Shown here: positions 7,104 to 16,460 of the stretch, one piece after another
How the letters are laid out: every line of letters begins with the position of its first letter
Numbering within the stretch: the first letter of the stretch is position 1
NCBI GenBank assembly: GCA_963660435.1
Contig: CAVKYI010000001.1
Span: 186,001 to 250,000 of the forward strand
Length of the DNA: 64,000 nt
Direction of reading: 5' to 3'
From: Hallerella sp963660435
GTDB taxonomy: Bacteria > Fibrobacterota > Fibrobacteria > Fibrobacterales > Fibrobacteraceae
The notes under the pieces: model-generated
Seen by the model: only the letters and a program-made list of their open reading frames with translations
Told to the model about the DNA's origin: nothing
Databases searched by the model: none
Program-made: the position numbers and the translations under genes

Positions 7104-9212
7104 TTAACGCTGGGCGCTTGCCGCCTTGTCGCCATACTTCTTGATGAGATCGTCCTGAATGTTGCGAGGAACCGGAGCGTACTTCTTGAATTCCATCGTA
7201 AATTCGGCCTTTCCCTGAGTCATGGAACGGAGGTCCGTCATGTAGCCGAACATTTCGGAAAGCGGAACTTCGGCTTCGATGATGGTCTCGCCGCGTTCTT
7301 CGGTCGTTCCCATGATGTTTCCGCGACGCTGGGAAATGTTTCCGACGACGCTGCCCTGGAATTCGGTCGGGGTGTTGATTTCGACCTTCATGATCGGTTC
7401 GAGAATCTGGGCTCCGGCCTTTTCGAAAGCCTGGCGGAAAGCCATGCGGGCACAAATCTGGAACGCCATGTCGGAAGAGTCGACTTCGTGGTAGGCACCG
7501 TCCTGGAGATCCATTTCGATGCCGACAACCGGGAAGCCGATGAGGGAACCCGCTTCCATGCAGCTCTGGAATCCCTTGTCGCAAGACGGGATGAATTCCT
7601 TCGGAATACGTCCGCCGACGACGTTGTTGACGAATTTGTACGTATTCTCCGCATCGCCTTCGACGACCATCGGACGCATTTCGCCAACGACCTTTGCGAA
7701 CTGACCCGAACCGCCGGTCTGTTTCTTGTGCGTGTAGTCGAACTTGGCTGCGCGGGTGATCGTTTCGCGGTATGCGACCTGCGGCTGGCCTTTTTCGACG
7801 ACGACGTTGTATTCGCGCTTCATGCGTTCGATATAGACGTCGAGGTGAAGTTCGCCCATGCCCTTGATGATGGTCTGGCCGCTTTCCTTGTCGACATAGA
7901 CCTGGAATGTCGGGTCTTCCTTGGTAAAGCGGTTGAGAGCCTTGGACATGTTGGCGAGGTCGTCGCGGCTTTTCGCTTCGATGGCGACTTCGATAACCGG
8001 ATTCGGCACGTGCATGGATGTCATGTTGTAGTGGACCGATCCGTCGGTGAAAGTCGTACCGGATGCGCAGTCGATGCCGAACAGGGCGACGATGTCGCCG
8101 GAACCCGCGGATTCGATGTCGATCGGGGTGTTCGAGTGCATGCGGCGGAGACGTCCGACGGAGACCTTCTTGCCGGTCGCCATGTTGTAGATGGAGTCTC
8201 CCTTGCGGATCATGCCCTGGTAGATACGGATGTAGGTGAGCTGTCCGTATTGTCCGTTTTCGAGCTTGAACGCGTAGCAGACGAGAGGCTTCGTGTCGTC
8301 GGTCTGGAGAACGACTTCCTTTTCGCCGTTATCGACATCGAGGGCGATGTTTTCGACTTCGGTCGGGTCCGGGAGATAGTCGGCAACGCCGTCGAGAAGC
8401 TTCTGGATGCCGATGTTCTTGTGGGCGGAACCCATGAAGACCGGAGTCATCGCGAGATCGATGGTCGCCTTGCGGATCGTGCTCTTGAGGAGTTCTTCCG
8501 GAATGTCGTTGTAATTGCCTTCCATCGCCTTTTCCATGACTTCATCGTTGAAGTCGGCGCAGCAATCGACGAGCTTTTCGCGGTATTCCTGGGCCTGGTC
8601 CTTCAGGTTGTCGGGAATTTCGGTTTCGACCATGTCGTCGCCGTTTTCGCCCTTGAAGTAGTAAGCCTTCATCTTGATGAGATCGACGACGCCTTCGAGC
8701 TTGTCTTCGAGACCGATAGGAATCTGCATGACGCACGGATTGTGGTTCAGCTTTTCCTTGAGCATTACGGCGACGCGGAGCGGGTTCGCACCGGAACGGT
8801 CGCACTTGTTCACGAACGCCACGCGGGGAACGTGATAGCGCTTCATCTGGCGGTCAACCGTAATCGACTGAGACTGGACGCCTTCGACACCCGTGAGGAC
8901 GAGGATCGCTCCATCGAGAACGCGGAGAGCGCGTTCCACTTCAATCGTGAAGTCCACGTGCCCCGGTGTATCGATGATGTTGATCGTGGTGTCTTTCCAG
9001 TTTACGAAAGTCGCTGCGGACTGGATGGTGATGCCGCGTTCCTTTTCGAGTTCCATGGAGTCCATGGTTGCACCGACGCCGTCTTTTCCGCGAACTTCGT
9101 GGATGGCGTGAATCTTCTTGGTGAAGTACAGGATGCGTTCCGTGAGGGTGGTCTTGCCCGAGTCGATGTGGGCAGAGATACCGATGTTTCGATGTTTGTG
9201 GATGTCTGTCAT
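7104..9212 (-). CDS. fusA: Elongation factor G
   Basis: The ribosomal translocase GTPase, 702 aa, which is full length. The GTP-binding motifs are present: AHIDSGKT near residue 14, switch II DTPGHVDF, and NKCDRSG. Domains II-V follow and end at GDKAASAQR. It stands alone, away from rpsL, rpsG and tuf, with its own terminator. A TATCTTGC promoter-like element lies at 9246-9253, giving a leader of roughly 35 nt with a weak GGAAA site. Confidence 0.97.
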   Translation of the reverse strand: MTDIHKHRNIGISAHIDSGKTTLTERILYFTKKIHAIHEVRGKDGVGATMDSMELEKERGITIQSAATFVNWKDTTINIIDTPGHVDFTIEVERALRVLDGAILVLTGVEGVQSQSITVDRQMKRYHVPRVAFVNKCDRSGANPLRVAVMLKEKLNHNPCVMQIPIGLEDKLEGVVDLIKMKAYYFKGENGDDMVETEIPDNLKDQAQEYREKLVDCCADFNDEVMEKAMEGNYNDIPEELLKSTIRKATIDLAMTPVFMGSAHKNIGIQKLLDGVADYLPDPTEVENIALDVDNGEKEVVLQTDDTKPLVCYAFKLENGQYGQLTYIRIYQGMIRKGDSIYNMATGKKVSVGRLRRMHSNTPIDIESAGSGDIVALFGIDCASGTTFTDGSVHYNMTSMHVPNPVIEVAIEAKSRDDLANMSKALNRFTKEDPTFQVYVDKESGQTIIKGMGELHLDVYIERMKREYNVVVEKGQPQVAYRETITRAAKFDYTHKKQTGGSGQFAKVVGEMRPMVVEGDAENTYKFVNNVVGGRIPKEFIPSCDKGFQSCMEAGSLIGFPVVGIEMDLQDGAYHEVDSSDMAFQICARMAFRQAFEKAGAQILEPIMKVEINTPTEFQGSVVGNISQRRGNIMGTTEERGETIIEAEVPLSEMFGYMTDLRSMTQGKAEFTMEFKKYAPVPRNIQDDLIKKYGDKAASAQR

Positions 9213-9245
9213 ATTTTTTCCGTGGAAAGTTTGATAAACTGCGGT

Positions 9246-9253
9246 GCAAGATA
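9246..9253 (-). promoter_or_regulatory. -7-like element TATCTTGC of fusA
   Basis: Resembles TAnnTTTG and lies 33 bp upstream of the fusA ATG. Confidence 0.4.
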
Positions 9254-9331
9254 GAAAAATTTCGGGACGTTCTCAAGGCTCGAAGGGCATTTACGCGGCA
9301 AATGGAATCTTTGTAGCCCGCGGAGAAATTC

Positions 9332-9655
9332 CTACAGGAATATCTGGACTAGCTTGGCGGCAAATCCCTTGACGGGAAATTCCAGGCGTCCGCCCTTTTC
9401 CTCGATGAAAATCTTCAGGAGTTCGTCGATCCATTGCTTTTCCGAGCGGATTTCCGAAAGTTGAAAGTTGGCGCCTGTTTCTGTCCTTGAAATCTCGTAT
9501 TTGACGAAAAAACGGATGGGAGAAGTTTCTCCCGCAAGTCCGATTTCCACCGAACAGGTTCGTTCGTTTGTGTTTAAAGAAAGCGAGTGGATCGTTCCGA
9601 GCCGTTTGACTATCGGATGATCCTGCAGCGTTTTCCTTATCAGGAACTCTTTCAT
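9332..9655 (-). CDS. Hypothetical protein
   Basis: A 107-aa soluble protein beginning MKEFLIRKTLQDHPIVKRLG. It has alternating hydrophobic residues that suggest beta-strands, and no signal peptide or known motif. The start at 9655 is used because the open frame upstream runs into map and has an Arg/His-rich, unlikely sequence. It lies 14 bp after the map stop on the same strand, so it is probably the last gene of the helicase-map run. No function is proposed. Confidence 0.6.
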   Translation of the reverse strand: MKEFLIRKTLQDHPIVKRLGTIHSLSLNTNERTCSVEIGLAGETSPIRFFVKYEISRTETGANFQLSEIRSEKQWIDELLKIFIEEKGGRLEFPVKGFAAKLVQIFL

Positions 9656-9669
9656 GGGCCGGAACGCTT

Positions 9670-10431
9670 TTATCGCGGAAGCGTCAGAATGTCGATGCCG
9701 TCTTTTGTCTTGACCATCGTGTGTTCCCACTGTGCGGAGAGGCGTCCGTCAACGGTGACCGCGGTCCATCCGTCTCCGAGCGTCTTGGTGCCGGGCTTTC
9801 CCGCGTTGATCATCGGTTCGATGGTGAAGACGTTTCCGATTTCGATCATCGGCGTGCGTTCGTTGTTCGCGTAGTGAAGAACGTTCGGCTCTTCGTGAAA
9901 TCCTCGGCCGATGCCGTGTCCGCAGTAGTCTTCGACAACGCTGAATCCGTGTTCGTCCGCAATCGGCTGGATGGCGCATCCGATGTCGGAAAAGCGTGCC
10001 TTGGGCATGGCCGCCGCGCGGATGCCTTCTTCGAGACAGAGCTTCGTGACATCGACCAGTTCGCGCGCTTCCTTGCTGACGTTGCCGACGCAGAACATGG
10101 CGGAGCAGTCCCCGTGGTAGCCTGCGAGAATCGTCGTGATATCGATGTTTACGATATCGCCGTCCTTGAGTATCGTGTCCTTGCTCGGAATACCGTGGCA
10201 GATGACCTCGTTGATGCTGATGCAGGCATAGCGCGGGTATCCGTGGTAGCCTAGGCACGCGGAGACGCCGCCGTGCCTGTTCGTGTAGTCTCCGATGAAA
10301 TCGTCGATTTCGAGCGTGGAAACCCCGGGCTTGCAAAGTTCGCCGGCGCGAACGAGCGTTTCGGCGGCAAGTGCGCCTGCCGAACGGATAAGTTCGATTT
10401 CCTTCTTGGTCTTGACTTTGATCCTTGACAT
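9670..10431 (-). CDS. map: Methionine aminopeptidase, type I
   Basis: Removes the N-terminal methionine from new proteins. The five metal ligands are visible in context: the two Asp in NIDITTILAGYHGDCSA, His in GHGIGRGFHEEP, Glu in FTIEPMI, and Glu in WEHTMV. The length of 253 aa is normal for the short bacterial form. Its ATG overlaps the stop of the upstream helicase gene by one base (TAATG), which suggests translational coupling. Confidence 0.95.
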   Translation of the reverse strand: MSRIKVKTKKEIELIRSAGALAAETLVRAGELCKPGVSTLEIDDFIGDYTNRHGGVSACLGYHGYPRYACISINEVICHGIPSKDTILKDGDIVNIDITTILAGYHGDCSAMFCVGNVSKEARELVDVTKLCLEEGIRAAAMPKARFSDIGCAIQPIADEHGFSVVEDYCGHGIGRGFHEEPNVLHYANNERTPMIEIGNVFTIEPMINAGKPGTKTLGDGWTAVTVDGRLSAQWEHTMVKTKDGIDILTLPR

Positions 10432-11876
10432 TATTTTGCCTTTTCCTGTCCGCGCCGTTCTTCCTTCTTTTCGTATTCCTTCCAGTAGAACTGGTCGAGA
10501 AGATAGGCGAGAACTTCCTTGTCTTCGGGATTCTTGGTGAGTTCATCGACTAGCGGCAAGAATCTCCGGAGACGTTCCTTTTTCATTTGTCCGAGGATGC
10601 GCTTTTCGCGATCGAGTTCCGCAGCGGTTCTCTGGCGGATGCGGTTTGCGAGTTCCTCTTCGGTTATCGCCGGCATCTTGATGAACTGGATGCCGAAATC
10701 GACAGCCGTCTTTTGCAGTTCGATTTCTTCGACGGGCGTGATGAGCGAAATGGCGACTCCGCTTCGTCCGGCTCGGGCGGTGCGTCCGCTGCGATGGACA
10801 TAGACTTCATGGTCGTCGGGATGGTCGTAGATGATGACGTGCGTTACGTGGGTGACGTCGATTCCGCGTGCGGCTACATCGGTGCAGATCAGGATGTTCA
10901 GCCGCTTTCTGCGGAACGCTTCGAGAGTTTCCTCGCGGAGCTTTTGCGAAATGTCTCCGGAGAGAGCGCCGACTCGGAAGCCGTAGTTGGAAAGGACCTG
11001 TTCGAGATAGCTGACATCGCGCTTCATGTTGCAGAAGATCATGCAGCTGTCCGGATTTTCGAGTTCGAGAATCTTGATGGTCAGCTTGTCCTTGTCCATG
11101 ACGTCGCACATGTAGTAGCGATGTTCCAGATTGTTCGCGATGACCTTGTCGTAGCTTAGGGAGAGAAATCCCGCGTTCTTGCGCTGGAACTCTCTCGCGA
11201 GGCTCTTGACCGTCTGCGGGATGGTCGCGCTGAACATGGTGCAGGCGATTTCGCGCGGCAGGTAACGCCGGATGCGCTGCATGTCCGGGTAGAATCCCAT
11301 GGAAAGCATTTCGTCCGCTTCGTCCATGACTAGGTCTCGGACCGAAAGAAAATCGACATTGCCGCGCTGGGCATGATCGAGCAGGCGTCCCGGGGTCGCT
11401 ACGATGATGTGAACGCCTTCGCGGAGCGCGCGGAGCTGCGGCTCGTAATTGACGCCCCCGAAAATGGCGACCGACTTGATGCCCGTTCCCTCGGCGATCT
11501 TTTCGATTTCCGATTCGACCTGTTGGGCGAGTTCGCGGGTCGGAACGAGGATCAGCGCCTGGGGAAACTTGTGTTCGCGGACGATGACCTGGATGAGTGG
11601 AATGACAAACGCTCCGGTCTTTCCGGAGCCGGTCTTGGACTGGACCAGCATATCGCGGGCGGAGAGCATGTAGGGAATCGTCTTGCGCTGAACGGGCATC
11701 AGATCTGTCCAACCGTGCCGCTCGAGCGTCGCCTTGAGATCCGCAGGCAAGTCGTTAAAGGTGTAATCCGGCAACTTGTTTGTCGGCTCGACGATGTGAA
11801 TGGGGGTTAAAAAGGGGTTTACCGGTTTTTCGGCGGTTTCTTCGGAATTCGTGTTTGCAATTTTTTCTTCGCTCAT
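10431..11876 (-). CDS. DEAD-box RNA helicase
   Basis: An ATP-dependent RNA helicase of 481 aa. Motifs in order: Q-motif region around TFNDLPADLKATLERHGW, Walker A SKTGSGKT, PTRELAQQ, DEAD in VMDEADEM, SAT in FSATIPQ, and motif VI as HRSGRTARAG (many relatives have HRIGR). After the helicase core there is only a charged tail of about 95 residues ending in a Lys/Glu-rich segment; no DbpA-type RNA-binding domain is seen. The ATG has no ribosome binding site; a TAGTTTTA element ends 8 nt before it, so the mRNA may be leaderless. Confidence 0.93.
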   Translation of the reverse strand: MSEEKIANTNSEETAEKPVNPFLTPIHIVEPTNKLPDYTFNDLPADLKATLERHGWTDLMPVQRKTIPYMLSARDMLVQSKTGSGKTGAFVIPLIQVIVREHKFPQALILVPTRELAQQVESEIEKIAEGTGIKSVAIFGGVNYEPQLRALREGVHIIVATPGRLLDHAQRGNVDFLSVRDLVMDEADEMLSMGFYPDMQRIRRYLPREIACTMFSATIPQTVKSLAREFQRKNAGFLSLSYDKVIANNLEHRYYMCDVMDKDKLTIKILELENPDSCMIFCNMKRDVSYLEQVLSNYGFRVGALSGDISQKLREETLEAFRRKRLNILICTDVAARGIDVTHVTHVIIYDHPDDHEVYVHRSGRTARAGRSGVAISLITPVEEIELQKTAVDFGIQFIKMPAITEEELANRIRQRTAAELDREKRILGQMKKERLRRFLPLVDELTKNPEDKEVLAYLLDQFYWKEYEKKEERRGQEKAK

Positions 11877-11884
11877 AACGCAAG

Positions 11885-11892
11885 TAAAACTA
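11885..11892 (-). promoter_or_regulatory. -7-like element TAGTTTTA before the DEAD-box gene
   Basis: Separated from the ATG at 11876 by 8 nt (CTTGCGTT) with no Shine-Dalgarno sequence. Confidence 0.4.
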
Positions 11893-11933
11893 GAAATTAT
11901 TGTGCCGGGCTTGGCAAGCTCGGCTCCAAGTTC

Positions 11934-12389
11934 TCAGTTTCGCTCGAGCGTCGCTTCGTAATTCGCCAGCGACTTTTCTATCGTCGGGATGACCTGGTCG
12001 GCGATTTTCTCGAAAAAGATGCATTGCGTCTTTACGGTGACGTCCCGATGGCGCGCCGCATGTTCGCGAATCCAGTCGGAAACGGCGACTTGTCGCTCCT
12101 TGTCGGAATGCTGGATTGCCTTTTGGATAGATGCGCTCTGGCCTTCCATGTAGCGGCGCATGTCAAGAGGCATTTGCTTGTAATACAGATAGAGCTTTAG
12201 AAGCTGGTGCATGTCGAGCGCTTCGGCAAATTGCTTGAGCTTCTCTTTCTTGAATTGGTAGAAGTCCGCAATGTTGTCCAGCATATACGGAAGAAAAAGC
12301 TTGCGCAGATAGTCATACTTTCCTTCGGCGTACGCCTTGTCGAAGTCTTGAAAAATCTTGCTTTGCTTGTATTCGCCAGAATCTTCCAT
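11934..12389 (-). CDS. Hypothetical helical protein
   Basis: A 151-aa charged, mostly helical protein (MEDSGEYKQSKIFQDFDKAY onward) without signal peptide, membrane segments or a domain I recognise. A TAGATTTC element at 12395-12402 ends 5 nt before the ATG and no ribosome binding site is present, so the transcript may be leaderless. It lies between the U32 protein and the helicase, all leftward, but has its own predicted promoter. Confidence 0.65.
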   Translation of the reverse strand: MEDSGEYKQSKIFQDFDKAYAEGKYDYLRKLFLPYMLDNIADFYQFKKEKLKQFAEALDMHQLLKLYLYYKQMPLDMRRYMEGQSASIQKAIQHSDKERQVAVSDWIREHAARHRDVTVKTQCIFFEKIADQVIPTIEKSLANYEATLERN

Positions 12390-12419
12390 AAAATGAAATC
12401 TACAATCCTGTTTGTCCGT

Positions 12420-13721
12420 TTAACTTTTTTTTAAAACCAAAAATGCGAAATTTTTGAAACATGTGCGTTCTGTCACATCGGAATGCAGCCGGACAAGCCC
12501 TTCCGTTCCCGGATGCAGCGTTTCGACCTGATCTCCTTTTGCGTTCTTTAGCCCGGAGACGGAAACGGCTTCGTGAATTTTCGGATCGAACCAGACGAGC
12601 GGGGTATTGATGTCAAACCTATTCTTGACGCGGACATGAATCGTGCCGTCTGCGTCGATGTTTTCTATCTGGGCGGCCACGGCTCCGGTTTTCGAAGGTT
12701 CCTGCGTGGATTCGTAATTCTGGGGAAGCGGACCGTCAAAGAATCCGGGCATCCGTCCGCGGCTGTCCGTGTCGGAAATCAGTTCTCGGGAAACCTGTGG
12801 GATATCTTTTCCGGCTAGACACGCGTCGAGAGCCTTGCGGTAGGCGGCGACGACCGATGAAAGGTAATAGACGCTACGGGTTCGCCCTTCGATTTTAAAG
12901 CTCTGGATCTTTCCGCGTACAAGATCGGGAATGACTTCGAGCGCGCAAAGGTCTCGGCTGCTCATGAAGTATGTCCCCCAGCGGTCTTCGTCGAGAGCGA
13001 TCGGTTCCGCGGGCTTTTCGGCATCCGCGTTGGAACGTTCCAGGTAGAAATCGCCTTCCTGTTCCCGGTAATTGTCGGACTGGACTTCGGAATTGGCGTA
13101 GAGCCGGTAGGGCATCCGACAGGAATTGTTGCACATCCCCTGGTTGGCGTCGCGGTGCGTCGTCCAGTTGCTGAGCATGCAGCGTCCGGACATCGCCATG
13201 CAGACATTGCCGTGAACGAAGACTTCGAGTTCAAGCCCAGGGCATTTTTCCTGAATTTCCAGAATTTCCTTGAGGCGAAGTTCGCGCGAAAGAATGATGC
13301 GGGACACCCCGATGGACTGCCAGAATTGCGCCGTCAGGTAGTTTGTCGTGTTCGCCTGTACGGAAAGATGTATCGGAGTTTTCGGGGATTCCTTGCGTAC
13401 AAACGAAATGATCCCCGGATCGGCGACGATCAAGGCGTCTGGTCTTAGTTCGAGTGCGGCGAGGAGCGCTTTCCGAAAAGGTTCCACCTTGGCGTTTCGC
13501 GCGATGACATTGCTTGTCAGGTAAAACTTTTTTCCCGCCTTTCGGCAAGACTGGATCCCTTTTTCCAGATCTTCGAGCGTGCGAAAGCCGTTTTCCCTTG
13601 CGCGAAGCGAAAAAGCGGGCTGTCCCGCATAGACGGCGTCCGCTCCATAGGCGATAGCGTATTCCAGGCGTTTCGGGTCTCCGGCCGGAGCGAGCAATTC
13701 CGGTATGTAGGAATCTACCAT
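12420..13721 (-). CDS. Peptidase U32 family protein, probable tRNA/rRNA hydroxylation factor
   Basis: The U32 core starts ELLAPAGDPKRLEYAIAYGA and contains the family signature ELEVFVHGNVCMAMSGRCML followed by the Cys-rich ANQGMCNNSCRMPY. Those Cys residues (about 170-205) fit the Fe-S site of TrhP/RlhA-type proteins, which act in prephenate-dependent hydroxylation of tRNA U34 or 23S rRNA; TrhP (YegQ) is the closest guess from the 433-aa length and the C-terminal beta domain. The older name collagenase-like protease is misleading. Its start overlaps the end of the outer-membrane gene by 7 bp. Confidence 0.82.
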   Translation of the reverse strand: MVDSYIPELLAPAGDPKRLEYAIAYGADAVYAGQPAFSLRARENGFRTLEDLEKGIQSCRKAGKKFYLTSNVIARNAKVEPFRKALLAALELRPDALIVADPGIISFVRKESPKTPIHLSVQANTTNYLTAQFWQSIGVSRIILSRELRLKEILEIQEKCPGLELEVFVHGNVCMAMSGRCMLSNWTTHRDANQGMCNNSCRMPYRLYANSEVQSDNYREQEGDFYLERSNADAEKPAEPIALDEDRWGTYFMSSRDLCALEVIPDLVRGKIQSFKIEGRTRSVYYLSSVVAAYRKALDACLAGKDIPQVSRELISDTDSRGRMPGFFDGPLPQNYESTQEPSKTGAVAAQIENIDADGTIHVRVKNRFDINTPLVWFDPKIHEAVSVSGLKNAKGDQVETLHPGTEGLVRLHSDVTERTCFKNFAFLVLKKS

Positions 13722-15202
13722 TTGAAACCTAGCCTCGTATAGATTTTCTTGTCGTGGAAAAGCGTAAATTCCAGCGAATAGAACAGATAGTCTCCACTAT
13801 AGCTGACCGCAGGCGATAGCGAGTACTTCATGTCGGCGCCGTGGATGAATTTCTTAGGAAGCTTGAAGTGATTGCTCGTCGGAGTCGAATCGTTGATGGC
13901 GCTGCCGTAATCGGATCCCTTCCAGATCCAGGAATTTCGGATATTGATGTTCAGCCTGTGTGCAATTCTTGCGTAGAGGGCGAAATCGATCGCCTGGCTG
14001 TTTGGACCGTTCGGGGCGCCGAGCGGTTCTCCGAGGTTTGCCGCCTGGGCGGTGTTCGGGTGGAAGTGACTATAGACGTATGGCTCGACGCGGGCGTATT
14101 CCGCAATCGCTCCCGCTTCGACCAGCTTGCCGTGAATGTAAAGATTCTTGGCGATTTGCGTCCCGGCCATCCAGGCCCATTTCGCTTCGATGTTGTCGTT
14201 CTTCACAAGGCTGATGGGACTTTCGAAATCGTCAATGTAAAATTCCGTGTAGATTCTCGCGAATCGGAACAGGCGGTAGTTGGCGTCAAAGGCGATCGCT
14301 CCGTTGTTGTTGTCTTCCGAAAAGTTTCCCTTTTCCATGAACAGGGGAACTATCGGTACAAAGAGCCACGGCTTGTTCTCGTTGTAGAGTATCTGCGTTT
14401 CGCTCATGCCGAGAACGAGATTGCCGAGGTTGAGTTCGTAGCGGTGCGCGTAGAGATTGCGGTCGTTGGTGTTCTTGCGGCTCATGCTGTTCTTGTAGAT
14501 GCGCAGGTCGCCATAGAGGCTGATGACCGACAGAGGCCCAACGTGGAATTCAAACGAAAGCGTGTTGTAGGGAAGGGCGAACTGGTTGAGAGTCAGGTTG
14601 TTGAAGTATCCCGGGCCGAAATGGAAAACGTCGCGGGCAAGCATCAGACGCCCGAATCCCATGTTGATTGCGAACATTCCGCGGTAACGCGCGTAGCTCG
14701 CATATTCCACCCCGCTGTTGTTTTCCTCTTTCTGGAATTCGACAAACTCTCCATCGAATGATTTCGGGTAATCGGCGCTGTGGTTTTCCACGTAGATTCG
14801 CGCATCGAGCATAAACTCGGCAGAGTCGCGATAGCCGCGCAGATAGATTCCACCGTCCATTCCGGGCCAGATCGTGTCGCCGAGACTTTCGCCGCCGCGG
14901 TAGTCGATTCCGCCGACAAGACTTGCCGCGATCGCCTGCCTTTCATCCTGGTAGTCGAGCAAGGCGCGCCTCTCGTTTCTTGCAAAATTTTTCCGGAAAC
15001 TGGAATCGCGTCGCGGATAGTAGAACATCTGTTCCGCATCGGTCGTTGTCTCTCGGTGGTATTCAAAGAGGAGCGGGGTCGTTTCGAGCGTTCTCAGGTT
15101 TCGGCTGCGTTCGCTCGTAAATATCGGGTCGGCATAAGGCGTCGAGAAAAAGAACGCTGCAAGGAAAACTGTCGCTTGGACTTGTCTGCAGGAAAACGGC
15201 AT
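13715..15202 (-). CDS. Outer-membrane beta-barrel protein, Wzi-like
   Basis: A 495-aa secreted protein with an N-terminal signal (CRQVQATVFLAAFFFSTPYA) and many alternating aromatic/polar strands. It ends in an aromatic residue (FKW), as barrel proteins do. The pattern MGFGRLMLARDVFHFGPGYF followed by SFEFHVGPLSVISLYGDL resembles Wzi-type capsule surface-assembly barrels, so a role in anchoring or handling surface polysaccharide is possible. The substrate is unknown. A TAGATTTT element at 15207-15214 lies 4 nt before the ATG. The downstream U32 gene is coupled by overlap. Confidence 0.65.
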   Translation of the reverse strand: MPFSCRQVQATVFLAAFFFSTPYADPIFTSERSRNLRTLETTPLLFEYHRETTTDAEQMFYYPRRDSSFRKNFARNERRALLDYQDERQAIAASLVGGIDYRGGESLGDTIWPGMDGGIYLRGYRDSAEFMLDARIYVENHSADYPKSFDGEFVEFQKEENNSGVEYASYARYRGMFAINMGFGRLMLARDVFHFGPGYFNNLTLNQFALPYNTLSFEFHVGPLSVISLYGDLRIYKNSMSRKNTNDRNLYAHRYELNLGNLVLGMSETQILYNENKPWLFVPIVPLFMEKGNFSEDNNNGAIAFDANYRLFRFARIYTEFYIDDFESPISLVKNDNIEAKWAWMAGTQIAKNLYIHGKLVEAGAIAEYARVEPYVYSHFHPNTAQAANLGEPLGAPNGPNSQAIDFALYARIAHRLNINIRNSWIWKGSDYGSAINDSTPTSNHFKLPKKFIHGADMKYSLSPAVSYSGDYLFYSLEFTLFHDKKIYTRLGFKW

Positions 15203-15233
15203 TTCAAAAATCTAGAAAATCGAGGCTGGAAAA

Positions 15234-15264
15234 TAAAAAAAGAACCCGACCGGAGCCGGGTTCT
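15234..15264 (-). terminator. Terminator of the methylmalonyl-CoA decarboxylase operon
   Basis: The AGAACCCG/CGGGTTCT hairpin 20 bp after the beta-subunit stop is followed on the minus strand by TTTTTTT. Confidence 0.88.
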
Positions 15265-15284
15265 CTCGAATTTCCTGACAAAGG

Positions 15285-16448
15285 CTAGGCGAGGCGGGAA
15301 ATCATATAGCCTGCGCAGATTGCTGTGCCGATAACGCCTGAAACGTTCGGACCCATGGCGTGCATGAGCAGGAAGTTCTGCGGATCGTACTTGGCGCCTT
15401 CGAGCTGGGAAACGCGCGCTGCCATCGGGACTGCGGAAACGCCTGCGGAACCGATCAGCGGATTCACCGGATTGTTCGGGGTGCACTTGTTCATGATCTT
15501 TGCGAGCAAAAGCCCGCTGAATGTCGAGAAGCCAAACGCGACAACTCCCATGGCGATAATCAACAGGGTCTTTGGCTGGAGGAAAATGTCGGCGGACATG
15601 GTCAATCCGACGGATGTTCCGAGGAAAATCGTGATGATGTTCATCAGCTCGTTCTGCGCAGTCTTGACGAGGCGTTCGACCACGCCGGCTTCCTTGAAGA
15701 TATTGCCGAGCATCAGCATGATGATAAGCGCGGAAGCATCGGGAACGACCAGTACGCAGACGAGCATCACCATTACGGCAAACGCGATGCGTTCGAGCTT
15801 TCCCACTTTGCGAAGGCTCTTCATCCGAATGACGCGCTCCTTGGGGGTGGTCATCCACCGCATGATGGGTGGCTGGATAAGCGGGACGAGCGCCATGTAG
15901 GTGTAGGCCGCGACGGCGATAGGTCCAATCAAGTGCGGCGCGAGCTTGTTTGCCGTAAAGATGGACGTCGGACCGTCCGCTCCACCGATGATACCGATCG
16001 AAGCGGCTTCTCCGAGCGTGAACCCGCCGAATGCCACTGCGCAGAACATCGTGACGAATACGCCGAACTGAGCGCCACCGCCGAGCAGGAGCGTTCGCGG
16101 ATTCGCGATAAGCGGTCCGAAATCCGTCATGGCTCCGACGCCGAGGAAGATGATGGGCGGGAACAGTTCAAGGTGAATGCCCTGGCTTATGTAGTAATAC
16201 AGCCCGGCTGTCGGCGTGAACATTCCCTCGATGCTCCAGCCGCCTTCGTAAAATCCGCGGGACGGAATATTTACGGCAAGCGCTCCGAGCGCTATCGGAA
16301 GAAGGAGCAGCGGCTCGTATTTTTTGACGATGGCGAGGTACATCAGCACAAAGCTGACAAGCCACATAATGATCATCGAACCGGAAATAGCCGAAAAACC
16401 GGTTCCCGAAACGAACATTTCCGTGACGGAATTTAGGATACCGTTCAT
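15285..16448 (-). CDS. mmdB: Na+-translocating decarboxylase beta subunit (methylmalonyl-CoA decarboxylase)
   Basis: An integral membrane subunit of 387 aa that decarboxylates carboxybiotin and moves Na+ out of the cell. About nine hydrophobic segments are seen. Conserved motifs are GGADGPTSIF near residue 165, PPIIFLGVGAMTDFGPL, and NPLIGSAGVSAVPMAARVSQ near the C-terminus. The family also serves oxaloacetate and glutaconyl-CoA decarboxylases; the substrate is inferred from mmdA and the CoA-transferase upstream. It is the last gene of a five-gene leftward run and is followed by a strong terminator. Confidence 0.93.
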   Translation of the reverse strand: MNGILNSVTEMFVSGTGFSAISGSMIIMWLVSFVLMYLAIVKKYEPLLLLPIALGALAVNIPSRGFYEGGWSIEGMFTPTAGLYYYISQGIHLELFPPIIFLGVGAMTDFGPLIANPRTLLLGGGAQFGVFVTMFCAVAFGGFTLGEAASIGIIGGADGPTSIFTANKLAPHLIGPIAVAAYTYMALVPLIQPPIMRWMTTPKERVIRMKSLRKVGKLERIAFAVMVMLVCVLVVPDASALIIMLMLGNIFKEAGVVERLVKTAQNELMNIITIFLGTSVGLTMSADIFLQPKTLLIIAMGVVAFGFSTFSGLLLAKIMNKCTPNNPVNPLIGSAGVSAVPMAARVSQLEGAKYDPQNFLLMHAMGPNVSGVIGTAICAGYMISRLA

Positions 16449-16460
16449 AGGGGATTTCCT

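Noticed and set aside
7488..9254. 588-codon open frame opposite fusA
   Set aside because: It is antisense to a highly conserved gene and reads as Asp/Val/Arg-rich low-meaning sequence. It results from codon bias.
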